Origin: Nitriliruptor sp040882055
GTDB taxonomy: Bacteria; Actinomycetota; Nitriliruptoria; Nitriliruptorales; Nitriliruptoraceae
DNA: 61,249 bases
NCBI GenBank assembly: GCA_040882055.1
Contig: JBBECA010000089.1
Coordinates: 1 to 61,249, forward strand
Reading direction: 5' to 3'
Below are positions 25,959 through 34,699 of the stretch, piece after piece (positions within the stretch are counted from its first letter, which is position 1; the number at the start of each line of letters is the position of its first letter). The notes under the pieces were generated by a model that saw nothing but the letters and a program-made list of their open reading frames with translations, searched no databases and was not told the origin of the DNA. The position numbers were made by a program, and so were the translations under genes.

Positions 25959-27101
25959 TCAGCGGGCTCGGACCACGAGTTCGGCCTGGTGCATCGCCGA
26001 CAACGAGTCGTACCCGAGCACGCCCATCGCCCGGCGCAGCCCGCCGACGAGGTTGACGGTGCCGTCGTCGCGGTGCGCCGGCCCCTCGAGCACGACCTCG
26101 AGCGGACCGCGCGGCTCGACCCGGTCGTAGCGACCGCGCGGGAGGGTGTGGTGCGCGGCCGACACCCCCCAGTAGGCGCCGTGGGCGGGGGCCTCGTCCG
26201 CGGCAGCGAGCGGCCGGCCGAGCATGACCGCGTCGGCGCCGCAGGCGATGGCCTTGGCGAACTCGCCGCCGGTGCCAACCCCGCCGCCGGCGATGACGTG
26301 GACGTAGCGCCCGGATTCCTCGAGGTAGCGGCTACGGGCCGCAGCGACCTCGGCGATGGCGGTCGCGAGCGGGACGTGGATGCCGATCGCCGCCTCGGTG
26401 GTCGACACCGACGAGGCGTCGAGGCCGACCAGCACACCGACCGCACCGGTGCGCATCAGGTGCATCGCGGACCGTGCCGAGGCGACGCCGCCGACGATGA
26501 CGGGGATGTCGTAGCGGGCGGTGAACGAGCGCAGGTCGAGCGGCTGGCGGTCCTCGTCGGCGGACACGTGCTGGGCGGTGACGACCACCCCCTGGACCAC
26601 GAGCAGGTCGAGCCCGGCCTCGAGCGCGGCACCGTGGTAGCGCTCGACCTTGCCCGGCGTGAGGCTCCCGGCCGCCAGGCCCGTTCCTCCCCCGGAGCCG
26701 ACCGAGCCGGCCGCCTTCAGCTCCTCGACCCGTCGGCCGATCAGCTCCTCCTTGACCGGCTGGTCGTAGAGCTGCTGGAGCCGGACGGTCGCGTCGGTCC
26801 CGGGGGCGAGCTCGGCGATCTCGGCCAACACCTCGGTCGGGTCCTCGTAGCGGGTCCAGAGACCTTCGAGGTTCAGCACGCCGAGACCGCCGAGGCCACC
26901 GAGCAGCGCCGCCGTCGCCGGCGAGGTGACCGCGTCGAGCGGTGCCCCGAGCACGGGCAGGTCGAAGCGGTAGGCGTCGAGCTTCCAGCTGACGTCGATC
27001 AGGTCGCTGTCGCGCGTCCGCTTGGAGGGCACGAGCGAGACCTCGTCGAGCTCGTAGCCGGTGCGGGCACGCTTGGTGCCGCCGATGTGGGTCTCGAGCA
27101 C
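25959..27101 (-). CDS. guaB3: GuaB3 family IMP dehydrogenase-related protein
   Basis: A 380-residue TIM-barrel protein of the IMPDH/GMP reductase family. It lacks CBS domains, as is typical of actinobacterial GuaB3. Recognisable segments are THIGGTKRARTGYELDEVSL, the barrel strands DIPVIVGGVASARSAMHLM and VGVLVGLD, and VIAGGGVGTGGEFAKAIACG with ADAVMLGRPLA. The exact activity of GuaB3 varies between lineages; some members act as GMP reductase-like or IMPDH-like enzymes. The GTG at 27099-27101 has GGAGAG six bases upstream. It is divergent from the DUF5319 gene. Confidence 0.88.
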   Translation of the reverse strand: MLETHIGGTKRARTGYELDEVSLVPSKRTRDSDLIDVSWKLDAYRFDLPVLGAPLDAVTSPATAALLGGLGGLGVLNLEGLWTRYEDPTEVLAEIAELAPGTDATVRLQQLYDQPVKEELIGRRVEELKAAGSVGSGGGTGLAAGSLTPGKVERYHGAALEAGLDLLVVQGVVVTAQHVSADEDRQPLDLRSFTARYDIPVIVGGVASARSAMHLMRTGAVGVLVGLDASSVSTTEAAIGIHVPLATAIAEVAAARSRYLEESGRYVHVIAGGGVGTGGEFAKAIACGADAVMLGRPLAAADEAPAHGAYWGVSAAHHTLPRGRYDRVEPRGPLEVVLEGPAHRDDGTVNLVGGLRRAMGVLGYDSLSAMHQAELVVRAR

Positions 27102-27242
27102 GACGCGCTCTCCGGGTGGCGGGGTCGGGACGTGACGCAGGGTAGGCGGCAGGCCGGTGACCAACGACCGCGCCGGGACGTAGGCTCGGGGACCTGCGTC
27201 GGGCCGGCGCGGACGGCACCGGACACGGACCCCGGAGGGCGT

Positions 27243-27857
27243 GTGAGCGACGACGAGTTCGACGAGGACGGCTTCGACGAGGACGGCTTCGACGGCGAGC
27301 TGTTCGACGACGAACCGCTCGACGAGCACGAGACCGCGCTCGTCCGTCAGGACCTGACCGACCTCGCCGACTTCCGCGCGACGTTCGAGCCCGAGGGCTA
27401 CCGCGGGGTCTCGGTGTGGTGCCACGACTGCGTCGAGGAGCACTACTTCCCCTGGGACATGCTGAAGGAGAACCTCCAGCTGCTGCTCGAGACCGGCGAG
27501 ACCCCGGTCCACGAGCCCGCCTTCCAGCCCGAGCCGGACCGTTACGTGCCGTGGGACTACGCCCGCGGGTACATCGACGCGCTGCAGGACGTCGGTGTCG
27601 CCGACCGGCTGCCGGTCGACCGCTGCAACCGCTGCGGCCTCGAGCTGGCCGGTCCGGACGACGATCCAGCCCGTGGCGGGCTCGCCCAGGCGAACTTCTG
27701 CCCCCGGTGTGGTTCGACGTTGCTCGGTGCCCGGCTCGCCGATGCGCTCGCCGCCGCCGGCCTGGATGCCGCCACCGTCGGCGACATCCTGCGGGCCGTC
27801 GGCTTCCCCGGCGACCGGGGCGGGCCGGACGGCCCCGGCGACACCGCCGACCGCTAG
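27243..27857 (+). CDS. DUF5319 family protein
   Basis: A 204-residue cytoplasmic protein. An acidic N-terminus with a repeated DEDGFD motif leads to the DUF5319 core, VSVWCHDCVEEHYFPWDM followed by ETPVHEPAFQPEPDRYVPWD and YARGYIDALQD. The C-terminal half adds a zinc-ribbon-like pair of CxxC motifs (CNRCGLE and CPRCGST) that is not part of the short mycobacterial versions I know. The GTG start follows CGGAGGG. It is divergent from guaB3; in many actinobacteria this family lies close to the guaB genes. Function unknown. Confidence 0.85.
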   Translation: MSDDEFDEDGFDEDGFDGELFDDEPLDEHETALVRQDLTDLADFRATFEPEGYRGVSVWCHDCVEEHYFPWDMLKENLQLLLETGETPVHEPAFQPEPDRYVPWDYARGYIDALQDVGVADRLPVDRCNRCGLELAGPDDDPARGGLAQANFCPRCGSTLLGARLADALAAAGLDAATVGDILRAVGFPGDRGGPDGPGDTADR

Positions 27858-27858
27858 G

Positions 27859-29286
27859 TCAGATGCGGCGCGCCACGACCACCCACACGGTCCGCAGCAG
27901 GATCTCGAGGTCGAGGATCGGCGACCAGTTCACGAGGTACTGCAGGTCGTACCCGAGCTTGTACTCGGGGTCGGTGTGGTAGCGACCGTGGACCTGCGCG
28001 AGTCCGGTGAGTCCCGGGGGAACCTCGTGCCGTCGTTCGTAACCGGCGATGCGACCGGCGAAGCCCACGGTGAGCTCCGGACGTTCGGGCCGGGGCCCCA
28101 CCAGCGACATCTCGCCACGCGCGACGTTCCACAGTTGCGGCAGCTCGTCCATCCGTGACGAGCGGACCCAGCGACAGGCCGGGATCACCCGATCATCGTC
28201 CCGGTCGGCCAGCCGCGCCTGACCGTCCAGCTCGGCGTCGGTACGCATGGTGCGGAACTTGACCATGCGGAACGGGCGACCGTGGGCGCCGACGCGCTCC
28301 TGCCAGTACAGCAGAGGCCGGCCGGCGACCACCAGCTGGTGGAGGGCCACGACGGCCAGCAGCGGTGCCCAGAGCGGGACCCCGACCACCAGGAGGCCGA
28401 GGTCCACGAGCCGCTTCAGCTGCGCCCGGGACCGGGGCATCGTCTGCGCGAACAGCCGCACGAACGGCAGGCCGCCGACCTCACGGATCCGGTTGAGGCG
28501 CAACATGGTCTCACGGGCGGTCACCCGGAGGAGGACGGTGACCCCCGCAGCGTCCAGTTGGGTGAGCACACCCGGGTAGAGCGCCTCGAGTTGGACGTTG
28601 TCGATGACCATGACGTCGGTCGCGTCGGCTGCGAGCACCGCCCCCACGAGATCGGCGGGATCCTCCACGGTCCCGACGACCTCCACCCGCAACGGATCCG
28701 ATCCCAGGTGGTCGCGAGCGACATCGAGCGCGGCCGGTGTGCCGACCAGGATGACCTTCGGTGGGCCTTCCCGTCGGGTCCGCAGACGGTGCACGAGCCA
28801 ACGGTTCACCGCCACCGCCATCGACCCGAGGACGATCGTGGTCACCAGGTTCTGGAACGGGAACGGCAGCACGCGCTGGCCACCGAAGTCGAGCCAGACC
28901 CGGGCGGCACCGGTCGCCGCGAGGTTGGCGAGCTCGAGCATCCCGCCGGCGACCAGCATCTGCCGGACCGCCCGCGGCAGGCTGTTCGGGGCACCGAGAC
29001 GCGGTTCCCGCTCGTACATGCCGCCGAGGTAGAGGCTGGCGACGAAGGCGAACAGCGCCACCGTGAACGAGAACAGGAACAGCCACGTCGGGTAGTTCTG
29101 CCACGACGTGCCGAAACGCCAGAACATCGATCCGAGCATGATCGCGACGAGCACGAACGCGTCGAGCAGCATCACGAGCCGGAACCCACGCTCGTTCAGC
29201 CGGCGGAGCAGCGGCTCCTCGGCGGTGGGGTCGAGCACCGGGAGCTGGTCACGTTCGGCGCTGTCCGGGGCGGACGGTTCGGACAC
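27859..29286 (-). CDS. Polyprenyl-phosphate glycosyl-1-phosphate transferase (WbaP/exopolysaccharide priming type)
   Basis: A 475-residue enzyme that starts glycan assembly by moving a sugar-1-phosphate onto undecaprenyl phosphate. It has about four N-terminal transmembrane helices (residues ~33-160), a CoA-binding-like Rossmann segment (VILVGTPAALDVARDHLG), a fifth helix (LVDLGLLVVGVPLWAPLLAV) and the bacterial sugar transferase domain with MVKFRTMRTDAE, RSSRMDELPQLWNV and MSLVGPRPERPEL. The start is GTG. It is the last of four minus-strand glycan genes and ends one base from the convergent DUF5319 stop. Confidence 0.92.
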   Translation of the reverse strand: MSEPSAPDSAERDQLPVLDPTAEEPLLRRLNERGFRLVMLLDAFVLVAIMLGSMFWRFGTSWQNYPTWLFLFSFTVALFAFVASLYLGGMYEREPRLGAPNSLPRAVRQMLVAGGMLELANLAATGAARVWLDFGGQRVLPFPFQNLVTTIVLGSMAVAVNRWLVHRLRTRREGPPKVILVGTPAALDVARDHLGSDPLRVEVVGTVEDPADLVGAVLAADATDVMVIDNVQLEALYPGVLTQLDAAGVTVLLRVTARETMLRLNRIREVGGLPFVRLFAQTMPRSRAQLKRLVDLGLLVVGVPLWAPLLAVVALHQLVVAGRPLLYWQERVGAHGRPFRMVKFRTMRTDAELDGQARLADRDDDRVIPACRWVRSSRMDELPQLWNVARGEMSLVGPRPERPELTVGFAGRIAGYERRHEVPPGLTGLAQVHGRYHTDPEYKLGYDLQYLVNWSPILDLEILLRTVWVVVARRI

Positions 29287-29363
29287 GGGGGACTCGGGGG
29301 GTCAGCGGTGGGGCGACGGGTCGCGACCGGATGGCACCCGTCCGTCCGCGACACGTGCGAAGA

Positions 29364-30371
29364 CTAACCGTCGGCCGGTCGGGGACCGCCGGAGACCCCG
29401 CGCGGCGGACCCACCAGGAACCCGATCCCCCACGCGGCGTGCATGATGGCGACCGCCGCGGTCGCACGCGCCGTGGTCGGTGCATCCCCCGCCTCGGCTC
29501 GGACGGCGGCGGCCACCGCCGCGGCGTACGCGCCGGCACCCACCGCGGGCAGCCACCACGCGCGCGTGACCGCGGCGATCACGGTCACCCCCGTCCCGGC
29601 GAGCACCAGCGCGGGGGGCGCGAGCTGCCGCGCCCGGAGCGATCCAGGGTGGACCCGCGCCGTCAGGCGGCGCCAACGCCCGTACTGGAGGTACTGCGAG
29701 GCCAGCGACCGGGGCGACGAGCGTGGCGCGTAGGTCACGGCGAGTTCGGGGTCGAACCACACCGTGTGGCCGGCACGTCGCAGACGTTCGTTGAGCTCGG
29801 CGTCCTGGTTGCGCGTGAAGCGGGGGTCGTAGCCGCCGACCGCGACCAGCGCCTCGCGGCGGAACACCCCGAGGTAGACCGTGTCGGCGGGCCCGGGTTC
29901 GCTGCCACCGCGGTAGGCCGCCCCGCCCGATCCGACCGGTGATCGCATCGCTGCCGCGACGGCTCGACCGAACCCGGCGTCCGCCGTCGGGACCTGCAGC
30001 CCCCCGACGTTGCCGGCACCCGTGCGGCGTAGCGTCGCGACCGCCCGAGCCACGTACCCCGGCGGCAGGATCGACTGCGCATCGACCCGCACGACGACCG
30101 GGTGGGTGCTGGCCGCGATGGCGGCGTTCAGCGCATCCGGCGTCCGACCCGAGGGGTTGCCGATCACGCGGACGCGAGCGTCCTCGGATCGCTGGGCCGC
30201 GTCCCTCGTCGCCTCGTCACCGGCAGCGACCACGACCTCGGCGACGAGGTCGCCCTGCGCGAGGGCCGCCTCGATCGCCCGCTCCACCACCCCGGCGGCG
30301 GCCAGGGCGGGCACGACCACGCTGACCCGTGCGTCGTCCGGCAGCGGCGGGAGGGCCGCGGCGGCCGTCAC
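29364..30371 (-). CDS. Glycosyltransferase family 2 (ExoA-like)
   Basis: A 335-residue GT2 enzyme. It has the GT-A opening ARVSVVVPALAAAGVVERAI, the nucleotide-binding region GRTPDALNAAI and VVVRVDAQSILPP, where the usual DxD reads D-A-Q as in ExoA-type succinoglycan transferases. GYDPRFTRNQDAELNERLRR (acceptor/ED region) follows, and two to three C-terminal transmembrane helices anchor it. The GTG start overlaps the preceding GT4 gene by four bases (GTGA). It should add a sugar to the lipid-linked glycan at the membrane. Confidence 0.88.
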   Translation of the reverse strand: MTAAAALPPLPDDARVSVVVPALAAAGVVERAIEAALAQGDLVAEVVVAAGDEATRDAAQRSEDARVRVIGNPSGRTPDALNAAIAASTHPVVVRVDAQSILPPGYVARAVATLRRTGAGNVGGLQVPTADAGFGRAVAAAMRSPVGSGGAAYRGGSEPGPADTVYLGVFRREALVAVGGYDPRFTRNQDAELNERLRRAGHTVWFDPELAVTYAPRSSPRSLASQYLQYGRWRRLTARVHPGSLRARQLAPPALVLAGTGVTVIAAVTRAWWLPAVGAGAYAAAVAAAVRAEAGDAPTTARATAAVAIMHAAWGIGFLVGPPRGVSGGPRPADG

Positions 30372-31474
30372 GACACGGTCCCGGCGAACCGCCGGAGGTG
30401 GGCGACGAACCTCGGCGCCTCGGCGTCCCAGCTGAGGTGTTCGGCGGCGTAGCGGCGTCCTGCTGCGCCGACCGCCTCGCGCCGTTCGCGGTCGTCGGCC
30501 AGCTCCCGGACCGCGGCCACCACGGCGCTCACATCACCGAAGGGGACCACCACACCGCCGCCGCTCGCGTCGACCAGACGGGCCGCCACCGGCAGCGGCG
30601 TGGTGATGGCCGGGACGCCGTAGCTGAGGTACTCGACCACCTTCGTCGGCATCGACCCGCGGTAGTTCGGCAGATCACGGAGGAGACTCAGCCCCGCGAC
30701 GGCACCCCGCACGATCTGCAGCGCCACCTCGTTCGGCAGGAAGCCGTGCCAGCGGAGGATGCCGGCGGCGTCCGCCCCCTCGATGAGCCCACGGACGTCC
30801 GCGTCGACGGTCCCGACCAGTTCGAGCCGGGTCCCGCCCGCCCGGACGAGCGCGTCGGCGACCGCCACGAGCTCCTCGGCGCCGCGACCGCGCGAGAGGC
30901 GGCCGACGTAGACCACCCGATCGACCGAGCCCGCCACCGGGGGGTCGGCCGGCATCCACGGCAGGTTCGGCACCACCGGGTGCTCGCCGGTGAAGCGTTC
31001 GCGGTAGCCCTCCTCGGCCAGCAGCAGGTGCAGGCGACCTTCGGCCCAGCGCTCGAGGGACCGCGCACCACGACGCGCGAGCGGGCGGAGCGGGCCGGGA
31101 ACCCACGGCCGGTCCGGCAGGCTGCCGAGCAGGTCCTCGTGGACGTCCAGCACCACCGGCGGCAGCTCGTCGAGCTGGCCTGCGACGGCGAGCGCGAGCT
31201 CGGGATCGTGCAACAGCACCAGGTCGTGGTCCGCGCCCTCCGCTGTGATGAGCGCCCGCGCCGCACGCAGGGCCGCGAGCCGGCTCCGCCCGACCGACCG
31301 TGGCAGGTCGCGCGTCGCCACCCCCGTGCCGGCTGCGGTGGCTTCGGTGCCGGTCGCCGACCACGGTGCGGCGTAGGTCACCTCGACGCCCGCCGCGACG
31401 AGCGCCCGGATCTGGCGGTGGTGGATACGCGCATCGAGCGGGGTGTGGACGGTCGTCACGATCAGCGTGCGCAC
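30368..31474 (-). CDS. Glycosyltransferase family 4
   Basis: A 368-residue GT-B glycosyltransferase. The N-terminal domain begins RTLIVTTVHTPLDARIHHRQ. The C-terminal domain has RVVYVGRLSRGRGAEELVAV (donor-binding loop), ILRWHGFLP and the LPNYRGSMPTKVVEYLSYGV region that binds the nucleotide-sugar. The GTG at 31472-31474 is preceded by GAGG; further upstream codons lie in the dehydrogenase flank. It sits 31 bases after the UDP-sugar dehydrogenase gene and overlaps the GT2 gene, forming one operon ending with the priming transferase. Confidence 0.88.
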   Translation of the reverse strand: MRTLIVTTVHTPLDARIHHRQIRALVAAGVEVTYAAPWSATGTEATAAGTGVATRDLPRSVGRSRLAALRAARALITAEGADHDLVLLHDPELALAVAGQLDELPPVVLDVHEDLLGSLPDRPWVPGPLRPLARRGARSLERWAEGRLHLLLAEEGYRERFTGEHPVVPNLPWMPADPPVAGSVDRVVYVGRLSRGRGAEELVAVADALVRAGGTRLELVGTVDADVRGLIEGADAAGILRWHGFLPNEVALQIVRGAVAGLSLLRDLPNYRGSMPTKVVEYLSYGVPAITTPLPVAARLVDASGGGVVVPFGDVSAVVAAVRELADDRERREAVGAAGRRYAAEHLSWDAEAPRFVAHLRRFAGTVS

Positions 31475-31505
31475 GGCACCTCGTGGGGTGGAGCGGTCGA
31501 CCGGT

Positions 31506-32801
31506 TCAGAGCGCGATGACGTTGTCGGCCACGATGCCGCGACGGCGGTAGACGCCCCGGGTGTCGAACACGAGGTCGACCTGCTCGGCGATCGCGGCGT
31601 AGTCGACACCGTCGTGGTCGGTCAGCACGACCGCGAGGTCCCACCCGGCCAGGTCGGTCTCGGTCTGGAGGACCTCGAAGCCGTGGCGCTCGAGGCGCTC
31701 GTTCGGCACGTGCGGGTCGATCACGCCGAGGTGCGCGCCGCGCCGGTCGAGCAACCGGAGGACGTCCATCGCGGGCGACTCGCGGTCGTCGGCGATGTTC
31801 TTCTTGTAGGCCACGCCGAGGCCGACGATCCGGCTCGAGGTGATGGCGCGGCCGCGCTCGTTGAGCAGCTCGGCGATGCGCCCCACGGTGTAGTCGGGCA
31901 TGTGGAGGTTGACGTCCTCGGCGAGATCGATGAACCGGGTCGCGACGCGCAGCTCGCGGGCCCGCCACGCCAGGAACTGCGGGTCGAGGGGGATGCAGTG
32001 CCCGCCGACGCCCGGGCCGGGGTAGAAGGCCTGGAACCCGAACGGCTTGGTCGCCGCCGCGTCGATGACCTCCCACACGTCGATGTCGAAGACGTGGGCG
32101 ACCTGGGCGAGCTCGTTGACCATCGCGATGTTCACCGCGCGGTAGGTGTTCTCGAGCAGCTTGGTGAGCTCGGCCGCCCGCGCCGAGCTGACCAGGTGCA
32201 CGTTGTCGACCAGGCGGCGGTACGCGGCGGCAGCCACCTCGCCGGAGACCTCGCTGACGCCACCGACGACCTTCGGGATGTCGGCGGTGTGCAGGACGTT
32301 GCCGGGGTCGACGCGTTCGGGCGAGAAGGCGACGAAGGCGTCGTCGTCGAGGGTCAGCCCGGCCTTCTCGATCGCCGGGATGAGGTGGTCCTCGGTGGTC
32401 CCCGGGTAGGTCGTCGACTCGAGGGAGACGAGCACCCCCGGACGGGCAACGCGCGCGATCGTCTCCGACGCCGACTCGATGAAGGACATGTCGGGCTGGC
32501 GGTTGCGTCCGAGCGGTGAAGGCACCGCGATGAAGATCGCGTCCGCGCCGGTGAGCGCGTCCTCGTCGGTCGTGAAGGTCGCACCCCCCTTCAGCGCTTC
32601 CGCGAGCTCGGCATCGTCGACGTCCTCGACGTGGCTCGACCCGCTGTTCAGCGCGTCGACCTTGCGCTGGTCGACGTCGTAGCCGATGACGTCGAGCCCG
32701 CGCTGCGCTGCCGTGACCGCCAGCGGCAAGCCGACGTAGCCGAGACCGATGACCCCGACGGTCCAACGGCCGTCGGCGAAGGTGGACGCGCGAGGGTGCA
32801 T
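31506..32801 (-). CDS. UDP-N-acetylhexosamine 6-dehydrogenase (WecC/WbpO-like)
   Basis: A 431-residue NAD-dependent nucleotide-sugar dehydrogenase producing a uronic acid. The N-terminal Rossmann motif is VGVIGLGYVGLPLAVTAAQ. SFSPERVDPGN-type (AFSPERVDPGNVLHT) and TKLLENTYRAVNIAMVNEL segments follow, then the catalytic cysteine loop GPGVGGHCIPLDP. The FSPERVDPGN signature is usual for enzymes acting on UDP-ManNAc or UDP-GlcNAc/GalNAc rather than UDP-glucose. With WecB at 43.6 kb it could make UDP-ManNAcA. GGAG lies eight bases before the ATG. First gene of the four-gene minus-strand operon. Confidence 0.88.
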   Translation of the reverse strand: MHPRASTFADGRWTVGVIGLGYVGLPLAVTAAQRGLDVIGYDVDQRKVDALNSGSSHVEDVDDAELAEALKGGATFTTDEDALTGADAIFIAVPSPLGRNRQPDMSFIESASETIARVARPGVLVSLESTTYPGTTEDHLIPAIEKAGLTLDDDAFVAFSPERVDPGNVLHTADIPKVVGGVSEVSGEVAAAAYRRLVDNVHLVSSARAAELTKLLENTYRAVNIAMVNELAQVAHVFDIDVWEVIDAAATKPFGFQAFYPGPGVGGHCIPLDPQFLAWRARELRVATRFIDLAEDVNLHMPDYTVGRIAELLNERGRAITSSRIVGLGVAYKKNIADDRESPAMDVLRLLDRRGAHLGVIDPHVPNERLERHGFEVLQTETDLAGWDLAVVLTDHDGVDYAAIAEQVDLVFDTRGVYRRRGIVADNVIAL

Positions 32802-32929
32802 CGGGCTGCTCCGGGGCTGTGCGGGGGATCCCGGCGGCGGACGCGCCGGAGGCGTTGCGCTCGCGGAGGGTAGTGCGTGCTATCACGCCCGCGGTGCCGC
32901 TGACCGGGAAGCGTCGCGGACGGCCCTGG

Positions 32930-32935
32930 TAGCGT
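32930..32935 (+). promoter_or_regulatory. Possible -10 element (TAGCGT)
   Basis: GGTAGCGTCGCC lies 56-62 bases upstream of the TTG start at 32992 in the 190-bp divergent gap. The same GGTAGCGT core precedes the genes at 43592 and 53275 and, as TGTAGCGT, the gene at 55098. Confidence 0.35.
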
Positions 32936-32991
32936 CGCCGGGGACGCAGCGGTCGCTGCGGACCGCCGAACCACGCACGTGAGGACCGTCG

Positions 32992-33714
32992 TTGGGTCTC
33001 CGATCCGGCTACGTCGATGTGACCCGCGTGGCGCGAGAGCTCGTCCGCCCGACCGGCCTCCTGGACGCTCTGGAGCGGTCCCCCTCCCCCGCGGCCCGGT
33101 ACGTGCGTAGCTTGTTCTCGGTGTACGACGCGGAGGAGCTCGCACGGCTCGACCTGCCCTGGTGGAGCTACCGCGCGATCCGAGCCGTCGACCGGTTCCT
33201 CGAGCTGCGTCCCGGTGCCACGGTGTTCGAGTTCGGATCGGGGGCCAGCACCCCCTGGTTGGCACGCCGGGCTGCCACGGTGCACACCGTCGAACACGAC
33301 ACGACGTTCGTCCCGGTGGTCGAGCGCATCCTCGAGGGCTTCGACAACGTCGAGCTCCACGTCGTCGGAGCACCTCCGGTCTCGGAGGTCCCCGGACCCC
33401 ACGTACGTTCCGAGCGTGAGGGCTCCGAGCACCTGGACTTCTCGGAGTACGTCGCGACCATCGATCGGGTCGGTGGCACCTACGACCTGATCGTCATCGA
33501 CGGCCGTGCGCGGGTGGAGAGCCTGCGGCGCGCGCTGCCGCACGTCGCCGCCGATGGCGCGATCCTGTTCGATGACGTCGAACGCTCGCGGTACGCCCCG
33601 GCGCTCTCGATGCCCGGGACCTGTGCGCACGTGATGCGGGGCATCACCCCCTCGCTGCCGTTCCCGACCTCGACCGCCATCCTGCGACCGGACCCACCGG
33701 TCCCGTCGAGGTGA
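32992..33714 (+). CDS. SAM-dependent methyltransferase-like protein
   Basis: A 240-residue protein with a Rossmann methyltransferase fold. Motif I reads ATVFEFGSGASTPWLARRAA, a motif II-like acidic position follows in TVHTVEHDTTF, and YDLIVIDGRARVESLRRALP with GAILFDDVERSRY corresponds to the post-core strands. The N-terminal ~70 residues contain LPWWSYRAIRAVDRFL. The specific reaction is unknown. The start is a TTG at 32992 with GAGGA six bases upstream. The gene is coupled to the next by a GTGA overlap and is divergent from the UDP-sugar dehydrogenase operon. Confidence 0.72.
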   Translation: MGLRSGYVDVTRVARELVRPTGLLDALERSPSPAARYVRSLFSVYDAEELARLDLPWWSYRAIRAVDRFLELRPGATVFEFGSGASTPWLARRAATVHTVEHDTTFVPVVERILEGFDNVELHVVGAPPVSEVPGPHVRSEREGSEHLDFSEYVATIDRVGGTYDLIVIDGRARVESLRRALPHVAADGAILFDDVERSRYAPALSMPGTCAHVMRGITPSLPFPTSTAILRPDPPVPSR

Positions 33715-34667
33715 CCGCCGGGCGATCCACGCACCGCTGGCGTGATCTGGTCCGCGTGGCGGTGATCGTCGCGGCCTTCGCGCTGGGCGCCGTCGCGATC
33801 ACACGGGACCTCGACGGGTTCGTCGCGTCCGTGCGCACGATCGGGTTCGGGCGCGCCGGTGTCAGCTTCGCGCTCGTGACGGCGGGTCTGCTGGTCAGCG
33901 CCGAGGTCTGGCGCACCTGCATCGGTGCGACCGCCGGCCGGTTGAGCGCTCCCGCTGCTCGCCGGGTGTTCTTCGTCACGCAGCTCGGCAAGTACCTGCC
34001 GGGAGCGGTGTGGCCGGTCCTCGCCCAGGTGGAGGCGGCGCGGCGCTACGGCCTGGTCCCCTCACGGATGGCGGTCGGATCCCTGCTGTTCCTCGGGCTG
34101 CACCTGCTGACCGGTCTGGTCGTGGCGGCAGGCTCGCTGCCGTGGACCTCCCCGGCGCTGGTCGGCCGCTACCCCTGGCTGTTCGCGTTGGTGCCGGCGA
34201 TGCTGATCGCGCTGCTGCCACCGGTGCTGGAACGGAGCATCACCCTCGGGCTCCGGCTGCTCGGTCGCCCCCCGCTCCCGACGCCGCTGTCGCTCCGCGA
34301 CGTCGCGCTGCCCTCCGGGCTCCTCCTCGTCACCTGGGGGTCCTACGGCGCCGCTGCGGCCGTGGTCGCCGTCCCTCTTCAGGATGCCGGGACGACCTGG
34401 CAGCTGGTGGCCGTGGTGGTCGGCGGGTTCGCGCTGGCCTGGGCGGTCGGCGTGCTGGCGTTACCGGCACCTGCCGGCGTCGGCGCGCGTGAGGTGGTGC
34501 TGGTCCTGGCGCTGGCGCCGATGGTCGGAACGACCCGGGCCACATCGGTCGCGGTCGTCCTCCGGGTCGTCCACACCGCAGGCGACCTGCTGCTGGCGCT
34601 GACGAGCCGGCTCGGTGGCGGCTCACCCGCTGCGATACCCACCGACCGCGACGAGCTGTCCCGCTGA
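33711..34667 (+). CDS. Flippase-like polytopic membrane protein (YbhN/LPG synthase TM family)
   Basis: A 318-residue protein with about seven or eight transmembrane helices. It carries the family signature LGKYLPGAVWPVLAQVEAARRYGL near residue 86, and PAGVGAREVVLVLAL near residue 255 (the PGGLG-like motif). Related proteins include AglD and the membrane domain of lysyl-phosphatidylglycerol synthase, and they are common in glycan loci as putative lipid carriers or flippases. The GTG start overlaps the methyltransferase stop (GTGA). It converges with the GT2 gene at 34700. Confidence 0.82.
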   Translation: MTAGRSTHRWRDLVRVAVIVAAFALGAVAITRDLDGFVASVRTIGFGRAGVSFALVTAGLLVSAEVWRTCIGATAGRLSAPAARRVFFVTQLGKYLPGAVWPVLAQVEAARRYGLVPSRMAVGSLLFLGLHLLTGLVVAAGSLPWTSPALVGRYPWLFALVPAMLIALLPPVLERSITLGLRLLGRPPLPTPLSLRDVALPSGLLLVTWGSYGAAAAVVAVPLQDAGTTWQLVAVVVGGFALAWAVGVLALPAPAGVGAREVVLVLALAPMVGTTRATSVAVVLRVVHTAGDLLLALTSRLGGGSPAAIPTDRDELSR

Positions 34668-34699
34668 TCCGGCCGTCACCCGGCCGTCACCCGGGGGTG

